Source: Archivesica marissinica
Lineage: Eukaryota; Mollusca; Bivalvia; Venerida; Vesicomyidae
NCBI GenBank assembly: GCA_014843695.1
Contig: CM026391.1
Span: 15,063,365-15,127,364 of the forward strand
Length of the DNA: 64,000 nt
Direction: 5' to 3'
The position numbers and the translations under genes were made by a program. Every line of letters begins with the position of its first letter. Position 1 is the first letter of the stretch. This document shows, one piece after another, positions 55,755-64,000 of the stretch. Under the pieces are notes generated by a model that saw nothing but the letters and a program-made list of their open reading frames with translations, searched no databases and was not told the origin of the DNA.

Positions 55755-56219
55755 GTGGATGAAAGCGTGTATGTGGTCATTCGTGTGGGAGGAAACCGGA
55801 GTACCCGGAGAATACCCACCTGTCCGATCTGGCGACCACCGTACCATCTCACATACTTCCCGGTCCTAGGATCTACACGTGTCCTATGGACAGATTGGTA
55901 GATGTTGTATGGGACATATATCCTATGGACATATTGGTAGATGTTGTATGGGACACATATCCTATGGATATATCGGTAGATGTTGTATGGGATACCCATG
56001 CCATATGGACAGAAGTTTGAACAACTTATATTAATCACTCTCGTTGGCTCAGATGAAAGCGTATATGTGGTAATTCATGTGGGAGGAAACCGGAGAACCC
56101 GGAGAAAACCCACCTGTCCGATCTGGCGACAATCGTACCATCTCACATACTTTCCTGTCCGAACCCGGGTTGCATTGGTGAGAAGCGAGCGCGCTAACCA
56201 CTGCGCTAATCAGACAGCC
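55755..56219 (-). mobile_element. Two family A SINE copies around a 39-bp triplication
   Basis: First copy (55755-55870) lacks its head, breaking at atcta; second (56015-56219) is almost complete, ending aatcagacagcc. Between them 55870-55995 holds about three copies of a 39-bp unit (tag attggtagatgttgtatggg). Confidence 0.82.
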
Positions 56220-56449
56220 TTTCTAAATTAAAAAAATATATAAAATGGTATTTTACGTAGATCTTTCTCGATTAAAGGTTTATTTGATACTTGTTTGGTT
56301 ATCACACCCATGGAATTTTGAATCTTGATGATGGCCAATTGCCCGAATATGGTATTAGACTTGTACCGGGTGCCGGGCAATTGGATTGGTCGAGCGAGCC
56401 CTGGAAGTTGTGGCTATGTACGTAGTAACCATGTTTACTGTATTTTCAG

Positions 56450-56516
56450 GTATTTTGTTACAACGATGTTTATAGTAACCACTATGTATGTATCGTTTGG
56501 TAGCTGTGGTTATGCT
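56450..56516 (+). CDS. Amino-acid transporter, exon 2 of those visible
   Basis: 67 bases after acceptor tactgtattttcag, donor tatgct/gtaagt at 56517. Its first base completes the Arg codon begun in the previous exon; it leaves in phase 0. Product YFVTTMFIVTTMYVSFGSCG then YA, one membrane helix. The phase fit with both neighbours is exact. Confidence 0.75.
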
Positions 56517-56587
56517 GTAAGTAGTATATCTTGTACCATTCTATTGCTACATTACAACTATATAGGAGCAGTGGTGACAATAATGTT

Positions 56588-56959
56588 TTGACTTCTTGCC
56601 ATGTAAACAGCTCCAATGTCGGGGTTCCCGCTGTCGGTTGCTAATGTAAACAGCTCCAATGTCGGGGTTCCCGCTGTCGGTCACCAATGTAAACAGCTCC
56701 AATGTCGGGGTTCCCGCTGTCGGTTGCTAATGTCGCTAATTGCGACAAAATACTGGCGCTAAATTTTGTGAATTTGCGAAAATATTTGGCGAAATGTTGT
56801 TGTTTTTGCCGCAATGTGTTTTGTCAAATACATGGCTTCAAATAGTTATCTGTGAACATTATGGCTCTTAGTTCTCTCCAAGTCTTTCAAATTTGCTCCA
56901 TTTTGTTTCAATTGGCGACAGAAGTGGCACAGACAAACATTCAGACAGAGGGAGCCCTG
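56588..56959. mobile_element. CAGGGTTCC-ended MITE with left end triplicated
   Basis: Body matches 63544-63796 in reverse (acaaaatactggcgctaaat, gttttgtcaaatacatggct, attcagacagagggagccct). The left terminus with adjoining bases (43 bp; cggggttcccgctgtcgg) is present three times at 56600-56735. Confidence 0.75.
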
Positions 56960-57202
56960 AATGTAAAGTCCCATTTTGTATTTCCTTACAATGTGTTACA
57001 CAAACACAAGTATTTGATTAGATAACATTTGTACTGTCTTATGTTTCCATTTTTCAATAATAATTTTATTCCGAACAATAATTTATATGAACCAGTTTTG
57101 TTTGTAAATCATCGATCTCCAGGGTTATGTATGTATTGACAAGTTCACTTTGTAAATATTGGTTTACTAAAGCAAATATTAGAATTCATTTTTTGAAAAT
57201 AA

Positions 57203-57623
57203 CAGTCAAACCTGTGTTAGTGGTCACCTCTATTAAGCAGCCAACCTGTATTAAGCAGCCAGTTTCCAGATTCCCATATGTTCATTTATTATACATTTAG
57301 CCTCGATTAAGCAGCCACCTGTGCTAAGCAGCCACTTTCTGTGATTCCCTTGGCTGGCTGCTTTAGACGTATACAAATTTATTTTAGCTTGATTGTGAAA
57401 CAAGTTCTTACAACTTATATTTATCACTCTCGAGACCTCATTCCTGATGGAATCCATCGCCACAAGGGAGAGAGAAGAGGCAATGTGGAATTTAAATGCC
57501 TTGCCTAAGGGCACAATCATAACGGCTTCAGCGGGGCTCAAACTCCGGACCTTTCGCACCTGAAGCGAACGCATATCCACTGAGCTATCACGACTTCCAC
57601 GCTGCTTTAGACTGGTTTGGCTG
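57203..57623. mobile_element. TA-MITE interrupted by a SINE
   Basis: cagtcaaacctgtgttagtg at the left and gactggtttggctg at the right; body split at 57369-57600 by the family B SINE. Confidence 0.88.
57369..57600 (-). mobile_element. tRNA-derived SINE, family B, nested, with target-site duplication
   Basis: Complete reversed copy inside the TA-MITE. A perfect 12-bp direct repeat, gctgctttagac, flanks it at 57357-57368 and 57601-57612, and is single copy in the other MITEs. Confidence 0.95.
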
Positions 57624-57699
57624 TCGAGCTTTAAGGCTACAAATTACATTTAACATATTATTGGATAACTGTAAGGACACAGGCAGAACAGTCTGAATA

Positions 57700-57888
57700 T
57701 GGTGTCTGGGCAATTTGGGCGAAATAGTCGCCCTACGGACTGTGACTTCGCACCCTGTGAGTCTCATTTCTCCCTACTCTTTTTTTTACAATTTTCATAC
57801 CAAATGTTATCCCTCTGGCCCATTATCAAGCACTCGTATCCAAATGATGGTCATACTGTGCATTTTAACCATATTGTGTTGAGATTTA
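57700..57888. mobile_element. CAGGG-ended MITE, partial copy
   Basis: Contains tgggcgaaatagtcgccct, then ctggcccattatcaagcact and gcattttaacc. Both termini are lost; a TTAA MITE adjoins. Confidence 0.55.
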
Positions 57889-58107
57889 TTAACCCATTTG
57901 ATTAGAACATAGAGCCAGATCAGCTGCCACGGAACGTGCCATCTGATCAGGCTCTATGCTGTTTGCTATTCAGATGATCTTGCTAAGACACTTGGCTATG
58001 TAGCAAACATAATAGATATTGATCAGCATGCAGTGTCACGCTGCGGCTGATCTTGATCTATGTTGTTTGCAAAAGCCTTTAAATGTATCCAGAATGAAAT
58101 GGGTTAA
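57889..58107. mobile_element. TTAA-flanked palindromic MITE
   Basis: Left ttaacccatttgattagaac, right tccagaatgaaatgggttaa; interior cagatcagctgccac, cttgatctatgttgtttgca. Left TIR more diverged than in the 45480 copy. Confidence 0.78.
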
Positions 58108-58259
58108 ATAACATCATTCTCACTTCTCCTCTCATCATTTTTTACCTAGAATGTATATGTAACCTTATATTATATTGATCTATCGCCGAATACAAAATAC
58201 GCCGGAGTCATTATAACATTGCTATGATTACATTTATGTTGTCATTTTTATTCTTTCAG

Positions 58260-58308
58260 TCTTTCGGGATGGAAACCAACCAAATAATTACATTGAATTT
58301 ACCTCAAG
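58260..58308 (+). CDS. Amino-acid transporter, exon 3 of those visible
   Basis: 49 bases after acceptor ttattctttcag, donor caag/gtaata at 58309; phase 0 to phase 1. Product SFGMETNQIITLNLPQ. The F-G-x-E-T-x4-I-x-LNLP block after a helix ending in Y-A/L is a strong signature of AA_trans proteins. Confidence 0.8.
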
Positions 58309-58344
58309 GTAATATGCTCTAATAATCCTTATTCACAAATAATA

Positions 58345-58612
58345 TGTTATGTTACATTTCGGGTTTTACGCCTGCATCAGCACCATTTTGGGCAATATCG
58401 CCGGCGGGCAGTTTACTTAACAACACCTTTCCGGGGCAGGCTCCAGCGGTTAACCAGTACTTGGGTGCACCAACCTCCGTAAGAAACTGCCAACTTTTTC
58501 ATATAAATGAGACATGGCCTGAGCAAGGCTCGAACCCGTGACCATCAGTGATGATAGGTTACAGTGGTATACAAGTCAGCGACAATAACCACTCGACCAC
58601 GGAGGCGGACCG
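58345..58612 (-). mobile_element. tRNA-derived SINE, family F, full length
   Basis: Reversed: body ttacgcctgcatcagcacca, caggctccagcggttaacca, then B box ggctcgaacccgtgacc and head gaccacggaggcgg. Confidence 0.85.
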
Positions 58613-58744
58613 TATTCACAATTAATGTATTCACGTTCAGCATTTTAATCTGCATGTCACATGTCTGGCAAATCTACTACGGGAAATCTATGTTTAGTAA
58701 TATCCTGTTTTCTAATAATCTGGTTTAAATTATGATTATTATCT

Positions 58745-59225
58745 CTCGACAACAATATCACTCGTTTAGCATAGACTCGGTAATAAACAAACGTCAATTC
58801 AGGAGCGTGGCTGAAGGTTATATGTAATCCTACTTTCACTGTTCAGAGTTTTGTAAGACTGCAGAAATGATGTTTATTGATGAAAGTTAACCCATTCAAC
58901 ACCAAGTAACTCACATGGACTGGTCCATGATATTCATAAACCAATAAATGAATCAGAAAATCACATTTGGACAAGATCATTTATCAAAATGGGTAATTAT
59001 GTCTAAAAATAGTCATATCACTGGCAAAAAGTGCAGATCCTGATGAGACGGCTCGTCACGAGCCGGCTCATCTGGATCTACACTTTTTGTAAGCCTATTT
59101 AGAGGTCTGTGGTGTTGAAAGGGTTAATGTTCACATTATTTCGGAAGAATCTGCAATAGCAATACTATTGAATCGTAAAAATGCATTTATTTTGCTTTTT
59201 GCAATGTAATAACTAATATTGCTTT
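58745..59225 (-). mobile_element. 516-bp MITE family, copy 3, interrupted by a TTAA MITE
   Basis: Shares acgtcaattcaggagcgtgg, atttcggaagaatctgcaat and tgctttttgcaatgtaat with copy 1. It is split by the MITE at 58887-59127 at a TTAA. Confidence 0.75.
58887..59127. mobile_element. TTAA-flanked MITE, family 1, copy 3, nested
   Basis: 241 bp, nearly identical to 44488-44728. The host MITE continues directly after the right TTAA (tgttcacattatttcggaag), where uninterrupted copy 1 has attagtgttcgaatgtattc, so the TTAA is a genuine target site. Confidence 0.92.
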
Positions 59226-59481
59226 AATATATGCAAATATCTGTTTGAACAGTTGCACCATTATTACCACAGAAGAAAGGAAACACTCTGATTGGCCAAA
59301 GCAGTGGAACTTGCGACAGTATAAATTGTTGATACTATGTTATAAAACAATCTCAGTCTCAATCTTCCGATTGGTTCAGACTCAACCAATCAAATCGCTG
59401 AGAAAAGTTTGATAACCTTGGGACATGTTCTTATTGTTGTTTGCATCTACTAAGCCTATCATGTGTGCTTTCAATTTGCAG

Positions 59482-59550
59482 GTGAATCGTTTGATTTCTC
59501 AATGATCGTCAAGTCATGTCTATGTCTCGCCTTATATTTTACATATCCAG
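59482..59550 (+). CDS. Amino-acid transporter, exon 4 of those visible
   Basis: 69 bases after acceptor tttcaatttgcag, donor atccag/gtacgt at 59551; phase 1 at both ends. Product GESFDFSMIVKSCLCLALYF then TYP. It forms the hydrophobic helix that in AA_trans proteins follows the LNLP loop, with the typical FFTYP/YFTYP end. Confidence 0.8.
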
Positions 59551-59649
59551 GTACGTCGTCTCTTTACATATTTCTTTGTGAAATCCCCAAATAATAGAAA
59601 CTAAAAAAAGGGCAGAGCACCCCATCTACAATAATGTTTCTGTCTATAA

Positions 59650-60040
59650 AATCAATCGCAGTAAAAATGAATGCGCTTGACTGGTAATCTAGGGATCACC
59701 GAGTCGATCCCCCGTCTGACCTCAATAAAATTAACAGTCTTTCAGATGGGACTCGTGTTGTTGCTGTATGCTGAGGGAACTCTGGACTGGTAATCCAGGG
59801 GTCGCAGGTTCGATCCCCCGTCTGACCCTAATAAAAATTAACAGTCTTTCAGATGGGACGTTAAACCGAGGTCTCGTGTCGGTGCTTTACACCGTGCATG
59901 TAAAAGAACCAGAGGAGAATCTGGAATGGGTCTCTGTCTGTATCATTGCACTATCCTCCAAAAATCTAAAATGACTAATCTCTTCAGGAGGCGGCGCTCA
60001 TATGGGTAACCGGTAGCGACGATAAATAAACGTAAATCAC
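59650..60040 (+). mobile_element. Two family C SINE copies in tandem
   Basis: A shortened copy (59650-59765; gactggtaatctagggatc) is followed by an almost complete one (59779-60040; ctctggactggtaatccagg, gatgggacgttaaaccgagg, gtaaaagaaccagaggag). Confidence 0.85.
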
Positions 60041-60172
60041 ACAAATTAATGTGCATTGGAGAAAATATAGTTCATGCCTGTCATCATGAAACTTTATAGC
60101 TCAGCTTTAATGATCAGTGTGTGGTATTTTATTTAATTTATATTTGATAGTTTAATATTAAATGAATGTGTA

Positions 60173-60474
60173 GGGATCATTCTAGAGGGCGATGTTGGCG
60201 AAATTGTCACCCTAGGACCCTGACTTCGCCCTCTGGGGGCCCCACTTCTCCCTAAAAATAAATTTTTTGGTTTTTACGATTTTCAAACCAAATTTGTCTA
60301 GTAAGATACACTGGCCCATTATAAAGCACTCCTTCTATTCAAATGTTGTATTTAATGGTTGTATTGTGCATTTTAACCCTATTTTGCAGAAGTATATTAA
60401 AGAACACATTTAAGGAAGCGATCACGCGCTTTCTCACTTCTCCCAAAAATTCTGACCTAGAATGAACCCTGCTG
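60173..60474. mobile_element. CAGGG-ended MITE, possibly hAT type, copy 2
   Basis: Ends agggatcattctagaggg and acctagaatgaaccctg; tgtgta flanks both sides. Close match to 44994-45297. Confidence 0.72.
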
Positions 60475-60589
60475 TGTAATTTTCCCAAACAATATTTGTT
60501 TCATAGCCTAAGCGAGCGATCCAGTGATTCAGGGCCTTCATGGCCCCTTTTATAAATGGGAAATATTGTACTGTGAATTATTTTTATTT

Positions 60590-60832
60590 AACCTTATTTA
60601 ACGTCGCTGCCGGTTACCCATTTGAGCGACGGGCAGTTTACCTAACAACACCTTTCCTGGGCAGGCTCCAGCGGTTAGCCAGTACTTGGTGCACCAACCT
60701 CCGTAAGAAACTGCCAATTTTTTCATATAAAGATATAGTCTGAGCGGGGCTCAAACCTGTGACCATCAGTGATGATAGGCTACAGTGGTATACAAGTCAA
60801 CGACTATAACCTCTCGACCACAGTTGTGGTCT
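60590..60832 (-). mobile_element. tRNA-derived SINE, family F
   Basis: Contains cgctgccggttacccatttg (shared with the 3' end of family C), caggctccagcggttagcca, and a head with gctcaaacctgtgacc and cgaccacagttgtgg. Confidence 0.78.
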
Positions 60833-60981
60833 GTACTGTGAATTATTGCAATAACAGATATACAAGATACAATTCAATTCAGCATGCTGTTTTACAGTCG
60901 ATGTTAATATAGAATAAATAAATTGTTTGTACTCCTCAACAACCTTTTTACTGGACCTCATCCTCTATTAAGGTCAAGGTC

Positions 60982-61372
60982 GTGAGAGCGCAGTGAGAGC
61001 GCAGTGAGAGCGCAGTGAGAGCGCAGTGGTAGCGCGTTCGCTTCAGGTGCGAAAAGACCAGAGTTTAGTTTAAACATATTTTATTTCCCAATATAATACA
61101 TATTGAACAATGCATACACCACGCATAATCAGAATACAGAAACAGGATTAGAATGGAAGACAGAGTCTTATATAATTCTTCTCCTCAAAGACCAGAGTTT
61201 GAGCCCTGCTGGAGCCGTTACGATTGTGTCCTTAGACAAGGCATTTAAATTCCACATAGCCTCTTCTCTCTCCCTCGTGGCGATGGATTCCATCAGGAAT
61301 GAGGTCTCGAGAGTGATTAATATAAGTTGTAAGAACTTGTTTCACAATCGAGCTAAAATAAATTTGTATAAA
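60982..61372 (+). mobile_element. tRNA-derived SINE, family B, with A-box amplification and a nested insert
   Basis: Flanked by a perfect 14-bp repeat ttaaggtcaaggtc (60968-60981, 61373-61386). The A-box start is repeated as an 11-bp unit (gagagcgcagt) four times before gcagtggtagcgcg. A 120-bp insert at 61067-61186 splits the B-box region. Confidence 0.93.
61067..61186. mobile_element. 120-bp insertion inside a SINE, with target-site duplication
   Basis: A perfect 14-bp direct repeat aaagaccagagttt flanks it (61053-61066, 61187-61200). It begins agtttaaacatattttattt, the reverse complement of the retroelement-type tail aataaatatgtttaaac seen at 17473 and 62757, so it is probably a reversed, 5'-truncated retroelement. 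Confidence 0.85.
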
Positions 61373-61462
61373 TTAAGGTCAAGGTCATTATTGCATCGCA
61401 ATGTTTCTCTTCCTTGTATGATCACGCTTTAAATAAATGTTTAAAATGATGATTTCTTTCAG

Positions 61463-61536
61463 TAATGATGTTCCCCGTGACGCAAATTTTAGATGGTTAT
61501 CTTATATGGGAACCAGAAAAAAACAGGGGAAAAGGG
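61463..61536 (+). CDS. Amino-acid transporter, exon 5 of those visible
   Basis: 74 bases after acceptor gatttctttcag, donor ggaaaaggg/gtaagt at 61537; phase 1 to phase 0. Product VMMFPVTQILDGYLIWEPEK then NRGKG. The MFPV-x2-IL pattern is typical of the helix before the last cytosolic loop in AA_trans proteins. The last about 45 bases and the donor are the founder of the following array. Confidence 0.8.
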
Positions 61537-61930
61537 GTAAGTTAGTCATTATGATCTTATATGGGAACCAGACAAAAACAGAGGAAATGGGGTAAGTTAG
61601 TCATTATGATCTTATATGGGAACCAGACAAAAACAGAGGAAATGGGGTAAGTTAGTCATTATGATCTTATATGGGAACCAGACAAAAACAGGGGAAAAGG
61701 GGTAAGTTAGTCATTATGATCTTATATGGGAACCAGACAAAAACAGAGGAAATGGGGTAAGTTAGTCATTATGATCTTATATGGGAACCAGACAAAAACA
61801 GAGGAAATGGGGTAAGTTAGTCATTATGATCTTATATGGGAACCAGACAAAAACAGGGGAAAAGGGGTAAGTTAGTCATTATGATCTTATATGGGAACCA
61901 GACAAAAACAGAGGAAATGGGGTAAGTTGT
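61491..61930. repeat. 55-bp array founded on the exon 5 donor junction (8 copies)
   Basis: Copy 1 is real exon plus donor. Seven further copies each keep cttatatgggaaccag, acagaggaaa or acaggggaaa, and ggggtaagttag, so every copy carries a near-perfect 5' splice site in the same local context as the real one. Confidence 0.95.
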
Positions 61931-62023
61931 GGCGTTAGCTTATCACTCGCCACTAGGTCGGAACCCCACTTGTGGTGTCAAATTCTTTCAGGTGGTGACT
62001 TGTGGAAGGTTGTTGGCTCTACC
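61931..62023 (+). mobile_element. tRNA-derived SINE, family D, fragment
   Basis: tcactcgccactaggtcgga, then gtggtgtcaaattctttcag and ctctacctgggt. It separates the donor array from the acceptor array. Confidence 0.6.
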
Positions 62024-62470
62024 TGGGTATCTATGGTAGTGTTCACGGTGTATATATCATGTTTCAGAATGTACTGCGGGTATCTATGGTGGTGTTCACG
62101 GTGTATATATCATGTTTCAGAATGTACTGCTGGTATCTATGGTAGTGTTCACGGTGTATATGTCTTGTTTCAGAATGTACTGCGGGTATCTATGGTGGTG
62201 TTCATGGTGTATATATCGTGTTTCAGAATGTACTGCGGGTATCTATGGTGGTGTTCACGGTATATATATCTTGTTTTAGAATGTACTGCGGGTATCTATG
62301 GTAGTGTTCACGGTGTATATATCTTGTTTCAGAATGTACTGCGGGTATCTATGGTGGTGTTCACGGTGTATATATCGTGTTTCAGAATGTACTGGGGGTA
62401 TCTATGGTGGTGTTCACAGTGTATATATCTTGTTTCAGAATGTACTGCGGGTATCTATGGTGGTGTTGAC
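62024..62470. repeat. 53-bp array founded on the exon 6 acceptor junction (8 copies)
   Basis: Each unit has ttgtttcag or catgtttcag followed by the exon start aatgtactgcgggtatctat. Seven copies precede the real acceptor at 62437-62438. One (about 62275) has ttttag. Confidence 0.95.
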
Positions 62471-62590
62471 TGGGTTCATAGTACTTATGATTCCGAGTTT
62501 CACCAACATCATGGCACTTGTCGGGGCCACGTGTTGTACACTTCTAGCATTTACATTGCCTGGACTGTTCCATTTGACCATATTTAAAGG
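62439..62590 (+). CDS. Amino-acid transporter, exon 6 of those visible
   Basis: 152 bases after acceptor tatatcttgtttcag, donor aaagg/gtaagt at 62591; phase 0 to phase 2. Product NVLRVSMVVLTGFIVLMIPS, FTNIMALVGATCCTLLAFT, LPGLFHLTIFKG. The P-x-F-x-x-x-M-x-LVGA-x10-P-x-L-x-HL pattern is the conserved C-terminal pair of helices of AA_trans transporters (proton- or sodium-coupled amino-acid carriers of lysosomal or plasma membranes). SLC36/AVT-like is my best guess; SLC38 cannot be excluded. The protein continues beyond the window's visible exons. Confidence 0.85.
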
Positions 62591-62730
62591 GTAAGTTCTA
62601 AATGAAATAAAGATTTAACCCTTAGCCTGGACTCTTCCATATGACAATATTTAAAGGGTAAGATATAAATGAAATAAAGATTTAACCCTTAGCCAAGACT
62701 CTTCCATTTGACCATAAAAAGGCCAAATAA
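62556..62730. repeat. 66-bp repeat founded on the exon 6 donor junction (2.6 copies)
   Basis: The end of exon 6 (cctggactgttccatttgac) with its donor and the first 40 intron bases recurs once complete (donor-like aaagggtaagatat) and once in part (ending at accataaaaagg). Confidence 0.9.
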
Positions 62731-62744
62731 ATTGGAAGGAATGT

Positions 62745-63008
62745 GCAAACGGCATAATCAATCCACTTGTATTTATTGTGTACCGTACATAATTATTTGT
62801 TGTAAAATATGTTATATAATGTTGAATAAATATGTTTAAAGCAAACAACATAAATCCAGGATCTATGTTTGTTTGATATTCAGCCAAGTGTTTTAGCTCC
62901 ACTATCCGAATAGCAAACAGCATGATCAGACTGCACTTTCTGTGTCTGATCCAGCTTTATGCTGTTCACAAAAGCAACTTTAGTTGTGATTAGCACTTTA
63001 AGTGTTAA
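62745..63008. repeat. Dispersed retroelement tail followed by a palindromic MITE relic
   Basis: 62757-62842 matches 17473-17565. 62848-63008 has the MITE core (atagcaaacagcatgatcag, ctgatccagctttatgctgt) and ends agtgttaa. Confidence 0.55.
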
Positions 63009-63112
63009 ATTTGTATGTTGAATGGATAGGTATACTACACTGTGAAGAATGTGCACATTATCTGGTCCGTAGCCATGCTGAGGTACACTAAAGTACTTGT
63101 CTCGGTATTCTT

Positions 63113-63235
63113 CTTGCAGGTTCGATCCCCCCGTCCAATCCTAATAATATTAACAGTCTTTCAGATGGGATTATAAACTGAGGGCTCATGTATCGGTGCT
63201 ATACAACACCAGGCATGTAAAAGAACCAGGGATGC
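63113..63235 (+). mobile_element. tRNA-derived SINE, family C, fragment
   Basis: Starts at the B box (caggttcgatccccccgtcc) and runs to aaaagaaccaggg. Confidence 0.78.
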
Positions 63236-63515
63236 TCAGGGCTCATTCTAGAGGGTGACTTGGGCGAAATAGTCCCACTTCTCCCTAAAAGAAAAAAAAA
63301 GACATTAATTATTTTTTACAATTTTCAACCAAAGGTTTGTCCAGTAAGATACACTGGCCCATTATAAAGCACTCCTATTCAAATGTTGTATTTAATTGTC
63401 CTATTGTGTCTTTTAACTCAATTTTGTTGACTTTTTGTAAATGGCACAATTTAAGGACACAATCACACGCTTTCTCACTTCTCCCAAATATGATGTCCTA
63501 GTATGAGCCCTGGTG
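63236..63515. mobile_element. CAGGG-ended MITE, possibly hAT type, copy 3
   Basis: Ends cagggctcattctagagggt and cctagtatgagccctg. Flanks gggatgct and gtgattct are 6/8 alike, a hint of an 8-bp duplication. Confidence 0.72.
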
Positions 63516-63543
63516 ATTCTGGGATTGGAGTGTCTCTTCTGCA

Positions 63544-63796
63544 GGGTTCCCTCTGTCTGAATGGTTGTCTGCGCCATTTCTGTTGCCAATTGGAAAAATT
63601 TGGAAAAACTTGGAGCCAACTAAGAGCAATTTAGTTCACAGATATATATTTAAAGCCATGTATTTGACAAAACATATGCCCAAAAAAAAAATTGCTTTTT
63701 AAAAATTTTTTATTTAAAATATTTTCACCAATCCACAAAATTTAGTGCCAGTATTTGTTATTTGTTACAATTGCCGACCGACAGCAGGAACCCTGA
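63544..63796. mobile_element. CAGGGTTCC-ended MITE
   Basis: Ends cagggttccctctgtctgaa and cagcaggaaccctg; reversed relative to 56588-56959. A-rich interior. Confidence 0.75.
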
Positions 63797-63884
63797 TTCT
63801 GTAGCCCTATCCTCCATAAAAATAAATTGACTGATTCTGGAGGCATTGCACCGTTGTTAGATAAATAAAGGAATAAAAAACTCA

Positions 63885-64000
63885 CGCTCGTCCAGTGGTT
63901 AAAACATTGGACTGGTAATCCAGGGATCGCAGGTTCGATCCCACGTCTGACCCTAATACAATTAACAGTCTTTCAGATGGGATGTTAAACCGAAGTCTCG
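63885..64000 (+). mobile_element. tRNA-derived SINE, family C, cut by the window edge
   Basis: Head gtccagtggttaaaacattg, ggactggtaatccagg, B box ggttcgatccc, core tcagatgggatgttaaaccg. Confidence 0.88.

Noticed and set aside
61103..61432. 109-codon plus-strand frame
   Set aside because: Lies wholly in a SINE; the same peptide-like string appears wherever family B occurs (for example 46226, 53284, 57251).
61970..62587. 205-codon frame across the acceptor array
   Set aside because: The 53-bp unit changes frame each copy and the frame stays open by chance; only the part from 62439 is a credible exon.

Overview
This is a eukaryotic, intron-rich, AT-rich animal window. The mix of CARD-type coding exons, several tRNA-derived SINE families, palindromic MITEs with TTAA or TA target sites, and a relic with an R2-like endonuclease points to a marine invertebrate, most likely a bivalve mollusc (inference from style; no marker gene fixes the species). 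Two runs of exactly 1000 N (4864-5863, 48868-49867) are scaffold gaps of unknown true size, and both sit inside tandem arrays.

Layout. 1-6221 is tandem arrays, one TIR element with an expanded 30-bp minisatellite, a gap and a dispersed repeat. 6222-26076 (+) holds the 3' part of a gene encoding a CARD-domain protein. Seven exons (6222-6560, 11375-11488, 12800-13243, 14532-14681, 16930-17082, 17651-18145, 25814-26076) all join in phase 1, concatenate without a frame break to 653 codons including the stop, and are separated by introns swollen with minisatellites; the last intron carries a 6.6-kb array. An optional terminal exon lies at 7802-8340. 26117-30000 is arrays, SINEs and TTAA elements. 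29889-34492 contains two candidate minus-strand exons and a dead RLE-type non-LTR retrotransposon inserted in a MITE. 34600-40570 is repeats with two unrecognised candidate exons. 40575-46939 (+) carries the first five coding exons of a TMEM232-like gene. 46940-54600 is MITEs, a gap and four arrays. 54604-62590 (+) carries six exons of the C-terminal half of an SLC36/AVT-like amino-acid transporter. The rest of TMEM232 and the first half of the transporter are not visible and may be hidden in the 48868-49867 gap.

The most striking pattern is that tandem arrays repeatedly grow from functional boundaries: exon-intron junctions (18122-18755, 61491-61930, 62024-62470, 62556-62730), a poly(A)-signal region (26117-26780), SINE ends (8690-9713, 33745-34200) and MITE termini (11638-12207, 29009-29840, 54948-55673, 2026-3453, 34627-35115). 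One transporter intron (61537-62438) consists almost wholly of copies of its own donor junction followed by copies of its own acceptor junction. Long open frames inside arrays are by-products of the repeat units, not genes. There are no operons, CRISPR arrays or bacterial features.
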